Below are positions 7,923 through 15,281 of a stretch of DNA of 15,930 nucleotides, in pieces. The DNA lies in the NCBI GenBank assembly GCA_903911455.1, contig CAIWDQ010000148.1, positions 1-15,930 on the forward strand, read 5' to 3'. Every line of letters begins with the position of its first letter. The first letter of the stretch is position 1. The notes beneath the pieces were generated by a model. It was given only the letters and a program-made list of their open reading frames with translations, ran no database searches and was not told where the DNA came from. Source of the DNA: an uncultured bacterium (GTDB lineage: Bacteria > Bacteroidota > Bacteroidia > Bacteroidales > JACABE01). Made by a program: the position numbers and the translations under genes.

Positions 7923-7930
7923 TACTTTTG
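7923..7930 (+). promoter_or_regulatory. Candidate -7 element for deoC
   Basis: TACTTTTG is an exact TAnnTTTG match, 16 bp before the deoC ATG. The leader would be about 10 nt, AT-rich and without a Shine-Dalgarno sequence. A clear -33 TTTG at the usual 19-21 bp distance is missing. Confidence 0.6.
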
Positions 7931-7946
7931 TAGAAAAAAATAACAG

Positions 7947-8804
7947 ATGCGAAACTATGATAATTCGTTTGAGGTAATCGAACAAGAAATAAACGAAAAC
8001 ATACAACATATCCTCAACAAAGGCTTAGGAACTTACACCGAAAAAGAAGCATTAAAGCTCATCTTATCCTGCATAGATCTTACCACTTTGGAGGGTGCCG
8101 ACACCAACCAAAAAGTAATTGCATTGTGCAATAAAGCCAAGAGCTTTAATACATCAGTATATAATCTGCCTAATGTGGCGGCAATATGCGTGTATCCTAC
8201 TTTTGCTTCATTGGTAAGAGAAGAGCTAAAAGGTACAGGGATCAAAACTGCTTGCGTTGCAGGTGCATTCCCATCAGGGCAATCTCCACTCTTAGTTAAA
8301 CTTATTGAAGTTAAATATGCTTTAGACGAAGGTGCCGAAGAAATAGATATGGTAATCTCAAGAGGTTCGCTCCTTGAAGATAATTATCAGAAAGTATTTG
8401 ATGAGATAAAAGCAATAAAAGAATATTGTAATACGGTGCATCTAAAAGTCATTCTGGAAACAGGTGAACTTGTAACCTTAAAGAATATACGCATTGCAAG
8501 TGATATTTCCATAGCTGCCGGTGCCGATTTCTTAAAGACATCAACAGGTAAGATTAATCCGGGTGCCACCGAATCTGCTTTTTATATGATGCTTACATCA
8601 ATCAAAGATCATTATCTTAAAACAGGTAATATGGTAGGCATTAAAGCAGCAGGTGGTATAGCCGATTGCAATCAAACATTAAATTATCTCATTTTAGTTA
8701 AAGAAATATTAGGAGAACAATGGCTTAATAAAGATCTTTTCAGGATTGGAGCCAGCCGTTTAGCCGATAAGATAGTGGAGAGGGTGAGTGCCTTGAGTAC
8801 TTAG
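7947..8804 (+). CDS. deoC: Deoxyribose-phosphate aldolase
   Basis: DeoC splits 2-deoxyribose 5-phosphate into glyceraldehyde 3-phosphate and acetaldehyde, the last step of deoxynucleoside breakdown, in the cytosol. The 285-residue product carries the class I aldolase residues aligned with the E. coli enzyme: Asp134 in EEIDMVIS (Asp102 there), the Schiff-base Lys197 in ADFLKTSTGK (Lys167), and Lys233 in GIKAAGGIA (Lys201). Other family motifs are CVYPTF (81-86), GAFPSGQS (106-113) and ETGEL (171-175). Length fits the longer DeoC subgroup. It has its own promoter and no close partner, although the PNP in this window makes the deoxyribose 1-phosphate that feeds this pathway. The last codons (SALST, stop) overlap a short repeat, AGTGCCTTGAGTACTT at 8787-8802, whose relatives occur at 7832 and 8955, so the C-terminal tail may have been shaped by repeat insertion. 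Confidence 0.95.
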   Translation: MRNYDNSFEVIEQEINENIQHILNKGLGTYTEKEALKLILSCIDLTTLEGADTNQKVIALCNKAKSFNTSVYNLPNVAAICVYPTFASLVREELKGTGIKTACVAGAFPSGQSPLLVKLIEVKYALDEGAEEIDMVISRGSLLEDNYQKVFDEIKAIKEYCNTVHLKVILETGELVTLKNIRIASDISIAAGADFLKTSTGKINPGATESAFYMMLTSIKDHYLKTGNMVGIKAAGGIADCNQTLNYLILVKEILGEQWLNKDLFRIGASRLADKIVERVSALST

Positions 8805-8860
8805 AGTTGAAAAAGGACTTAGACTAATATTCTTTTAGATTCTTAATAGAATAAAGAGGA

Positions 8861-8892
8861 CGTCATTGCGAGGAGGTACGACGAAGCAATCT
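8861..8892. repeat. Copy of a dispersed GTCATTGCGAGG...GAAGCAATCT element
   Basis: The segment begins CGTCATTGCGAGGAGG and ends ACGAAGCAATCT, with ATTGC/GCAAT (8865-8869 and 8886-8890) as inverted ends. I recognise this as a short dispersed repeat seen in many unrelated bacterial genomes, which often yields false small ORFs containing peptides like RGGTTKQSN. Here it sits between deoC and the sphingolipid genes. Recognition is from memory, not a search. Confidence 0.6.
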
Positions 8893-8954
8893 AATTCAAC
8901 AACATTCCAAGTTACTCTATCAGGACGAGCAGCAAAAAGCATTCTTATAACTTT

Positions 8955-8990
8955 AAGTACTTTAGGCACTTCAAGTACTTTAGGCACTTC
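8955..8990. repeat. Two tandem 18-bp units AAGTACTTTAGGCACTTC
   Basis: Units 8955-8972 and 8973-8990 are identical. A related sequence in reverse orientation covers the end of deoC (8787-8802; 14 of 16 positions match when reverse-complemented), and AAGTACTCAAG occurs at 7832-7842. This is probably a short repeat family spread over the genome. Confidence 0.75.
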
Positions 8991-9029
8991 TTTAAGAAGA
9001 TTTAATTATTGTATGTCCCAAAATATTAG

Positions 9030-9037
9030 TACATTTG
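9030..9037 (+). promoter_or_regulatory. Candidate promoter of the sphingolipid gene cluster
   Basis: TACATTTG fits TAnnTTTG exactly, and ATTG at 9008-9011 lies 18 bp upstream, close to the expected -33 position. The RNA would start near 9044, about 30 nt before the ATG at 9076. It lies within a small spurious open frame (8866-9060), a further reason not to call that frame a gene. Confidence 0.55.
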
Positions 9038-9075
9038 CAGGTTTTTTAGAAGTAAAATAATTTTGATCTTATAAT

Positions 9076-10263
9076 ATGAGAACATTACAAAAGAAAATGG
9101 CGAAGTATGATGTGCCTCAGCAAACACAAAGGCTGGGAGTATATCCTTTTTTCAGAGCGATAGAATCGGAACAAGACACTGAAGTAATTATAAGTGGGAA
9201 AAAAGTATTAATGTTTGGTTCTAACAGTTATTTAGGATTAACAAATCATCCTCGTATAAAAGAAGCAGCAATAGCAGCTATTCAGAAGTATGGTTCAGGG
9301 TGTGCAGGTTCACGTTTCCTTAATGGTACTCTTGATATACATATTGAATTGGAAGATAAACTTGCAAAATATGTAGGGAAAGATGGAGCTTTAGTATATT
9401 CTACAGGATTCCAGGTTAACATAGGGGTTATCTCAGCAGTTACCGGCCGTGAAGATTATATAATATTAGATGAATTAGACCATGCGTCTATAATAGAAGG
9501 CAGACGTCTTTCGTTTTCTAATGCTTTAAAGTATAAACATAATGATATGGCTTCTCTAGAGAAGGCATTAAAAACATGTGTACCAGATAAAATTAAACTT
9601 ATAGTTATTGATGGTATCTTTAGTATGGAAGGCGATATTGTAAAGCTTCCTGAAATAGTTGAATTAGCTAAGAAATATGATGCATCTATTATGGTTGATG
9701 ACGCACATTCATTAGGTGTTATAGGTGTTAACGGTTCGGGTACTGCATCTCATTTCGGTTTAACCGATGATGTAGATCTTATAATGGGTACATTTAGTAA
9801 ATCTCTGGCTTCAATCGGTGGATTTATAGCAAGTGATAAAGATACTATCAATTTCATAAAACATAACTCACGTTCATTGATCTTTAGTGCAAGTATAACT
9901 CCTGCCGCAACAGCAGCTGCATCAACAGCACTTGATATTATTATTGAAGAACCAGAACGTATTGAAAAGTTATGGAAAAATACTATCTATGCATTAGATA
10001 ACTTCAAACTGATGGGCTTTGATGTAGGTCATACCGAAACTCCAATCATCCCACTTTATGTAAGGGATAATTTAAAAACATTTAAGATTACAAAGACACT
10101 TCTGGATGACGGTGTATTTGTTAATCCTGTGGTTTCTCCTGCAGTAAGCTCTGATGCTTCACTTATTCGTTTCTCTTTAATGGCAACACATACTATGGAA
10201 CAAATAGATATTGCCCTTGAAAAGATACAGAAACATGCAAAGAAATTACAGATAATTCCTTAA
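9076..10263 (+). CDS. spt: Serine palmitoyltransferase-like alpha-oxoamine synthase
   Basis: This PLP enzyme family joins an amino acid to an acyl-CoA with loss of CO2; SPT uses serine and a long acyl-CoA to make 3-ketosphinganine, the first sphingolipid step, in the cytosol at the membrane face. The 395-residue product shows GSGCAGSRFLNGT (73-85), LDHAS with the PLP-stacking His136, DDAHSLG with Asp209 and His211, and GTFSKSLASIGG (238-249) with the PLP Schiff-base Lys242. The N-terminus (GVYPFFRAIES, QDTEV, FGSNSYLGL) resembles the Bacteroidota SPT type (Bacteroides, Porphyromonas) as I remember it. The main alternatives are KBL (glycine plus acetyl-CoA) and BioF; the absence of threonine dehydrogenase or biotin genes and the presence of candidate ceramide genes downstream favour SPT. 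It heads four same-strand genes and has a good -7 box 39 bp upstream. Confidence 0.85.
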   Translation: MRTLQKKMAKYDVPQQTQRLGVYPFFRAIESEQDTEVIISGKKVLMFGSNSYLGLTNHPRIKEAAIAAIQKYGSGCAGSRFLNGTLDIHIELEDKLAKYVGKDGALVYSTGFQVNIGVISAVTGREDYIILDELDHASIIEGRRLSFSNALKYKHNDMASLEKALKTCVPDKIKLIVIDGIFSMEGDIVKLPEIVELAKKYDASIMVDDAHSLGVIGVNGSGTASHFGLTDDVDLIMGTFSKSLASIGGFIASDKDTINFIKHNSRSLIFSASITPAATAAASTALDIIIEEPERIEKLWKNTIYALDNFKLMGFDVGHTETPIIPLYVRDNLKTFKITKTLLDDGVFVNPVVSPAVSSDASLIRFSLMATHTMEQIDIALEKIQKHAKKLQIIP

Positions 10264-10307
10264 TATACTTTAATTATAATTACTCATATAAATTTTCAAA
10301 TTTAAGT

Positions 10308-10313
10308 GGAGGA
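10308..10313 (+). promoter_or_regulatory. Shine-Dalgarno sequence that sets the start at 10321
   Basis: GGAGGA lies 7 nt before the ATG at 10321. An upstream in-frame GTG at 10306 overlaps this sequence and would add only five residues, so the GTG is better explained as part of the ribosome-binding site. A strong Shine-Dalgarno is unusual in this window. Confidence 0.7.
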
Positions 10314-10320
10314 ATTTAAC

Positions 10321-11478
10321 ATGTCAATTCAAATAAAAGAAGTTACAACAAAACAAGAACTAAAAACTTTTGTAACATTCCCACACAAGTTATATAAAGA
10401 CTGTAAGTATTATGTACCACCTCTTATAAAGAGTGAAATGCGTACACTTGATAAAGATAAAAACCCATCATTTAAAGTATGTAACACCAAACTCTGGCTT
10501 GCATACAAAGATGGGGAAGTAGCAGGTAGAATCGCAGGTATTATTCATAAACCTTTCGTAGAGAAATGGGGAAACCGTTATGCAAGATTCGGCTGGCTTG
10601 ACTTTATTAATGATGATGAAGTTTTTAATATACTTATACAAACTGTAGAGAATTGGGCTACTGAAAATGGTATGGAAGCTTTACAGGGTCCACTTGGCTT
10701 TACTGATTTAGATTCAGAAGGATTGTTGATTGAAGGCTTCAGCGAACTTTCAACAATTGTTGAGAGATATAACTATCCATATTATTCTACATACTTTGAA
10801 AAGAATGGTTACTTTAAAGATGCAGATTGGATAGAGTATGAAATAACAGCACCTGCTGTTGTTCCTCCAAAGATCGCAAAAGTATCAGACTTTGTATTAA
10901 GAAAGTTTAATTTTAAGTTTGCTAAGATCAAAAGTGTAAGAGATGTTTTTCCTTATATTGATGATATCTTTAATATTATTAATGATCTTTATGGTTTGAT
11001 GTATGGTTTCACACCTGTTAGCGAAGAACAGATACAGTTTTATACTAAACAATATTTACCTTTCATTAATCCTGATTTTGTATCTATCTTATTAGACCGT
11101 AATGATAAAGTCGCAGCTTTCTGTGTTACAATGCCATCTTTCTCTAAAGCTTTACAGAAATCTAAAGGAAGTCTATTCCCAACTGGTTTCTGGCATGTAC
11201 GCAAAGCATTGAAGAAAAACGATACATTAGATATGTATTTCATTGGTATTCGCCCTGATCATCAGAATATGGGTGTAATGGCTGTATTATTTAATGATAT
11301 TATTCAGAAAGCTATTTCAAAGGGATTCAAGAAAGCTGAAACTAATATGGAATACGAAAGTAATGATAGAATGCAGTCGTTATGGAAGTATTTTGAACAC
11401 AGACAACATAAACGCAGAAGAAGTTATTTCAAATATCTTGTCACAAAGGCTCGTAGTGAAGATGCTGAATTAATTTAA
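10321..11478 (+). CDS. GNAT-fold acyltransferase, candidate N-acyltransferase of ceramide synthesis
   Basis: The 385-residue product looks like a double or extended GNAT (acyl-CoA N-acyltransferase) fold. A first lobe contains WLAYKDGEVAGRIAGI (59-74) and GPLGFTD (123-129); a second has VAAFCVTMPS (264-273) and the acyl-CoA pyrophosphate-binding type motif RPDHQNMGV (311-319), preceded by the strand DMYFIGI. A basic stretch HKRRRS (363-368) is near the C-terminus. There is no signal peptide, so it should be cytosolic or membrane-peripheral. It lies 57 bp after the SPT gene. In Caulobacter a GNAT-superfamily protein near spt is the bacterial ceramide synthase, so N-acylation of the sphingoid base is a reasonable guess, but homology to that protein cannot be tested here and any acyl acceptor is possible. 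Start chosen at ATG 10321 because of the GGAGGA site before it. Confidence 0.75.
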   Translation: MSIQIKEVTTKQELKTFVTFPHKLYKDCKYYVPPLIKSEMRTLDKDKNPSFKVCNTKLWLAYKDGEVAGRIAGIIHKPFVEKWGNRYARFGWLDFINDDEVFNILIQTVENWATENGMEALQGPLGFTDLDSEGLLIEGFSELSTIVERYNYPYYSTYFEKNGYFKDADWIEYEITAPAVVPPKIAKVSDFVLRKFNFKFAKIKSVRDVFPYIDDIFNIINDLYGLMYGFTPVSEEQIQFYTKQYLPFINPDFVSILLDRNDKVAAFCVTMPSFSKALQKSKGSLFPTGFWHVRKALKKNDTLDMYFIGIRPDHQNMGVMAVLFNDIIQKAISKGFKKAETNMEYESNDRMQSLWKYFEHRQHKRRRSYFKYLVTKARSEDAELI

Positions 11479-11559
11479 CAGTGAAAATAACTGAATAACC
11501 ATTATAGTTTCAGTATCTCCAGATGAAACGGAGCTGCGATCTATTATTTAAAAACATTT

Positions 11560-12549
11560 ATGAAGAAAATACTGATTACCGGTGCAAGTGGTTTTATAGG
11601 CAGCTTTATTGTTGAAGAAGCACTTAAAAAGGATTTCGTTGTTTATGCCGGTATCAGAACTTCAAGTAGTAAAAAGTATTTAACCGATAGTAGAATAAAT
11701 TTTGTTGAATTAGATTTCTCTGATAATGAAGGATTAATTCAGATTATAAAAGAGCATAAGTTTGACTTTATTGTTCACAATGCAGGGCTCACTAAAGCTA
11801 AAAAGAAAGAAGACTTTGATATTGTCAACTTCCAGTACACTAAGAATTTCATTGATGCAATTATAACTTCAGAGGCAATACCTGAGAAGTTTATACTTAT
11901 AAGTAGTATGGCTGCTATTGGTCCTGGTGATGATAACAATACTATCCCTGTTAAATCAACTGATACACCACATCCTGATACACTTTATGGTTTAAGTAAA
12001 ATTAAAACAGAAGAATATCTAAAAGGTACTAAACTACCTTTTGTTATTATCAGACCAACCGGAGTATATGGTCCGAGAGAAACAGATTACTTTGTCTTCT
12101 TTAATACTATTAACAAAGGTATTGAACCATACATCGGTTTAAAGGAACAGTATCTAACCTTTATCTATGTTAAAGATCTTGTAAATGTAGTTTTAGCTGC
12201 CGCAACATCCAACATTAGTGGGAAGGCTTATATTGTAAGTGATGGCAAATCATATACAGCAAAAGAGTTTGCCGTTATCACTAAAAAGCATCTTAATAAA
12301 AAGACTATTAAGATGTATATACCATTGTTCATTATACAAATGATTGTTATTATCCTTGAATCTGTTGGTAAGATAACAGATAAAGTTCCTACATTAAACA
12401 AAGATAAATATAATGTTTTGAAAAGCAGGAACTGGCTATGTGATATTAATGATCTGCAAAGTGATTTAGGGTTTAAGCCTGATTATGATCTGGATAAGGG
12501 TGTGGAAGAAGCTGTTGCATGGTATAAAAAAGAACAATGGCTTAAATAA
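11560..12549 (+). CDS. Extended SDR (NAD-dependent epimerase/dehydratase-like), candidate 3-keto reductase
   Basis: The 329-residue product has the nucleotide-binding motif TGASGFIG (7-14), the conserved LISSM segment with the catalytic-type Ser (113-117), the active-site YGLSK pair Tyr143/Lys147, and RPTGVYGPR (165-173), all marks of extended short-chain dehydrogenases. A hydrophobic segment (about 253-267, LFIIQMIVIIL core) could attach it to the membrane, which is unusual for plain sugar epimerases and fits a lipid substrate. It follows the GNAT gene by 81 bp and precedes the outer-membrane gene. In Caulobacter an epimerase-like SDR (CerR) reduces the keto group of the ceramide precursor; in Bacteroides thetaiotaomicron an SDR reduces 3-ketosphinganine. 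A role of that kind is inferred from context. A nucleotide-sugar enzyme remains the alternative. Confidence 0.85.
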   Translation: MKKILITGASGFIGSFIVEEALKKDFVVYAGIRTSSSKKYLTDSRINFVELDFSDNEGLIQIIKEHKFDFIVHNAGLTKAKKKEDFDIVNFQYTKNFIDAIITSEAIPEKFILISSMAAIGPGDDNNTIPVKSTDTPHPDTLYGLSKIKTEEYLKGTKLPFVIIRPTGVYGPRETDYFVFFNTINKGIEPYIGLKEQYLTFIYVKDLVNVVLAAATSNISGKAYIVSDGKSYTAKEFAVITKKHLNKKTIKMYIPLFIIQMIVIILESVGKITDKVPTLNKDKYNVLKSRNWLCDINDLQSDLGFKPDYDLDKGVEEAVAWYKKEQWLK

Positions 12550-12609
12550 ATTAATTTGAAACAGAACAAATCAATACTATTTATATTACTAAAGAAATTG
12601 CCTAACCTA

Positions 12610-15186
12610 ATGCAAAAGATACTTATTAAAACAAAAGAAATCGTACTTCTGCTTACTCTTCTAATTGTTCCTGTTTTTGGACTATTAGCTCAGGAAACTA
12701 TCATTACTGGCAAAGTTACCGATGCTAATACCAACGAACCTATTCCTTTTGCTACAGTAGTATTTCAAGGGACTAATAAAGGTGTTAATACTGATTTTGA
12801 TGGTAAGTATATTATTAAATCAAAAAATCCTGGTGATTCTCTTACTGTTCAGGTGTTAGGGTTTAAACCTAAGACTAAAAAAATACAAAAACGTAAGACT
12901 CAGGAAATAGATTATCAACTGACCCCAACTACTTTCCAATTGGGAGAGGTTTCTATTGATGCCGGTGAAAATCCTTCATGGGGTATACTTAGAGAAGTTT
13001 GGAAAAGAAAGGATACTTACAACATGTCTAATCAGAAGGCATTGCAATTCGAATGTTATGTTAATGTAGATATTGCTATTGACAACATAAGTGATAAATT
13101 CAGAAATAATGTCACAATGAGACCCTTTGCTGCTGTGTTTGATTCATTAAAGAAACACGCTGGGGAAGATGGTAAAGTTAATCTACCTTTCCTTGTTTCA
13201 GAGTCTATAAGCGATGTATATGTTCTTAGCAGTCCAGATCGTTATAAAGAGATTATTAAAGCAAGTAAGTTGTCAGGTCTACTTATTGATAGTCCTGAGT
13301 TGTTTCAGCAGTTTCTTGGGTCGTCATTTCAAAGATATAATTTCTATGAAAATTGGTTGAAGATATTTGATAGAAACTTCATTTCACCAATAGCAAGAGG
13401 AGCTTTAGGGTTTTATGAAATCTATCTTATGGATACTGTTGTGATAGATGGACACAGTTGTTTTGAACTTAAAGTTAAAGCCAAGCGTAAAGAGGATCTT
13501 GCCTTCAATGGAAAGATGTGGATTACTGACACTACATTTGCACTTAAAAGGATATCTGTTGAAATTGGCAAAGGAGCTAATCTAAACTTCATTAAGAAAT
13601 ATATGATCCAGCAGGATTATCATAATCTTGATAGTTGTTACGTTCCTGAAAAGACAAGGGTTACTATTGATTTAAATGACTTTAGTGAGAACTCAGTTGG
13701 TTTGGTTGCTAAGTTTAACATCAACAACACTAAGTTTGTCCTTAACCAACCTAAGAGCTTATCGTTTTATGAACACAATCTAGAAGTAATTCAAAACTCA
13801 AGAGACTATGATGAAAAGTATTGGCAAAAACAACGTTTAGTAAGGGCTAACGATACTACTGCAATGGAAAGAGCTTATGCTGCAATTGATACTGTTCGTG
13901 ATGCGCCACAAATAAAATTTTGGAGAGTATTTGCCAATACTCTTTGGGAAGGTTTTTATCCTATTGGTAAGTTTGATGTGGGGCATTGGGTTTCATTATA
14001 TGGTCATAACAAAAACGAGGGTAGCAGGTTTCAATTAAACTTACGTACCAATCCAGATTTCAGTAAGTACTGGTTATTTCAAGGTCAGCTTGCCTATGGT
14101 ACTCTTGATGAGAAGTGGAAATACAATATTCAGGCAGAGCATTTCCTTTCTCGTAAGAGTTGGACTAAAATAGGTATCAGGAAGAGTTTTGACATTGAGC
14201 GTTTAGGTATTGATCCTGTATTTCTAGAAGAACATATATTTACTAATATCTTGTTTTCATTATCATCTCAATTAGGTTATCTTGATAAGATAAGTTTAAA
14301 CTACACTAACAGGTTTTGGTTTGAAACTGATTTAGGTAGAGGTTTAAATCATAAGATTACTTTTGAAAATAAAGACTTTAATCCTAAAGGCGACTTTGAA
14401 TTTGCATATTATAATAGAGATAACAAAGCTGTAACGTCATATAAAATATCTACAATTAGCTATAGTTTACGCTATGCCCCCAGAGAGATATGGCTTGTAA
14501 AGGATAATTACCGTATAGGCATGTCTGCTAAAGAGGGTAATGTATGGACTTTTAAATATACGCTTGGCTTAAAGAATGTGTTTGGTAGTGATTTTGAATT
14601 CCAAAAGTTAACTTTAAATCTTGCACGAAAGTGGAAGTTAGGTGTCCTTGGTCAATTGAATTATTCAATTACAGGCACAAAGGTTATTGGGACTATTCCT
14701 TATCCCTTAGGTGTATTGTTTCAGGGAAATGAAACTGTGTTTGAAAGTGAACGAAGTTACAATACTATGAACTATATGGAGTTTGCAGCCGATCAGGCAG
14801 TAGAAGGAATGATAATGCACCATTTCCAAGGATTGTTCTTTAACAGAATACCATTGTTTAAGAAGTTGAAATGGAGAGAAGTTGCAGGTTGTAACTTCGT
14901 ATTTTCTTCCTTAAAGAAAGAGAATGATTACAGAACAATTGCTAATCCATACGGCTTAATGCCTAAAACTTTTAATGATGGAAAGCAAGAGCTTGCACTT
15001 ACACCAGTTAAGACTATGGATATAAATACTCCTTTTGTGGAAGTGTTTTATGGTGTTGAAAACATCTTAAAACTATTACGTATTACAGCATATCATCGCT
15101 TAACATATCTACAAGGAACTGATGTTCCGCACTTATTTGGCATAAAAGGCTTTTATATTAAAGGCTCTTTTTATGTAAGCTTATAG
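12610..15186 (+). CDS. DUF5686-like outer-membrane protein with carboxypeptidase-regulatory-like domain
   Basis: The 858-residue product (from ATG 12610) begins with a clear signal peptide: Lys-rich start, hydrophobic core LLLTLLIVPVFGLLA, probable cleavage near residue 27. Residues about 32-115 form a carboxypeptidase D regulatory-like beta-sandwich (ITGKVTDANTNEPIPFATV, then GTNKGVNTDFDGKYII), as in TonB-dependent transporter and surface proteins. The NPSWGI segment (121-126) and the long region after it resemble the DUF5686 family, whose C-terminal half is predicted to be a beta-barrel; here the C-terminus has many alternating aromatic strands and ends GSFYVSL. Its function is unknown. There is no TonB box or plug that I can see. 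It closes the sphingolipid-type group, 60 bp after the SDR gene, which suggests a link to envelope lipids. A TTG at 12556 would add 18 residues before the signal peptide and is less likely. Confidence 0.85.
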   Translation: MQKILIKTKEIVLLLTLLIVPVFGLLAQETIITGKVTDANTNEPIPFATVVFQGTNKGVNTDFDGKYIIKSKNPGDSLTVQVLGFKPKTKKIQKRKTQEIDYQLTPTTFQLGEVSIDAGENPSWGILREVWKRKDTYNMSNQKALQFECYVNVDIAIDNISDKFRNNVTMRPFAAVFDSLKKHAGEDGKVNLPFLVSESISDVYVLSSPDRYKEIIKASKLSGLLIDSPELFQQFLGSSFQRYNFYENWLKIFDRNFISPIARGALGFYEIYLMDTVVIDGHSCFELKVKAKRKEDLAFNGKMWITDTTFALKRISVEIGKGANLNFIKKYMIQQDYHNLDSCYVPEKTRVTIDLNDFSENSVGLVAKFNINNTKFVLNQPKSLSFYEHNLEVIQNSRDYDEKYWQKQRLVRANDTTAMERAYAAIDTVRDAPQIKFWRVFANTLWEGFYPIGKFDVGHWVSLYGHNKNEGSRFQLNLRTNPDFSKYWLFQGQLAYGTLDEKWKYNIQAEHFLSRKSWTKIGIRKSFDIERLGIDPVFLEEHIFTNILFSLSSQLGYLDKISLNYTNRFWFETDLGRGLNHKITFENKDFNPKGDFEFAYYNRDNKAVTSYKISTISYSLRYAPREIWLVKDNYRIGMSAKEGNVWTFKYTLGLKNVFGSDFEFQKLTLNLARKWKLGVLGQLNYSITGTKVIGTIPYPLGVLFQGNETVFESERSYNTMNYMEFAADQAVEGMIMHHFQGLFFNRIPLFKKLKWREVAGCNFVFSSLKKENDYRTIANPYGLMPKTFNDGKQELALTPVKTMDINTPFVEVFYGVENILKLLRITAYHRLTYLQGTDVPHLFGIKGFYIKGSFYVSL

Positions 15187-15281
15187 ATAATCATTTAAAG
15201 AAATAACTATAAATTGAAACTTTCAATTATTAAATTCTTATTTTAAAGTTTCAAAAGTAGACTTTTGTAGAATGTGACGAC

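Noticed and set aside
8866..9060. 64-codon plus-strand open frame
   Set aside because: It is made of the dispersed GTCATTGCGAGG element and the 18-bp tandem repeat and covers the spt promoter; the MRGGTTKQSN start is a known type of repeat artefact.
9076..10263. Annotation as 2-amino-3-ketobutyrate CoA ligase (Kbl) or BioF
   Set aside because: The shared family motifs cannot exclude it, but there is no threonine dehydrogenase or biotin gene nearby, and both the N-terminal sequence and the neighbours fit SPT better.
10289..10304. TAAATTT/AAATTTA inverted repeat before the GNAT ribosome-binding site as a regulatory hairpin
   Set aside because: A 7-bp pure A/T stem with a 2-nt loop is too weak and too common in this AT-rich DNA to call.
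10306..10320. GTG start giving five more residues for the GNAT protein
   Set aside because: The GTG is part of the sequence that contains the GGAGGA Shine-Dalgarno for the ATG at 10321.
11507..11529. GTTTCA/TGAAAC hairpin between the GNAT and SDR genes as a terminator
   Set aside because: Only 6 bp, an 11-nt loop and no U-tract; the genes look co-transcribed.
12556..12609. TTG start for the DUF5686-like protein
   Set aside because: It would put 18 extra residues before a complete signal peptide that begins at the ATG at 12610, and only 6 bp would separate it from the SDR stop.
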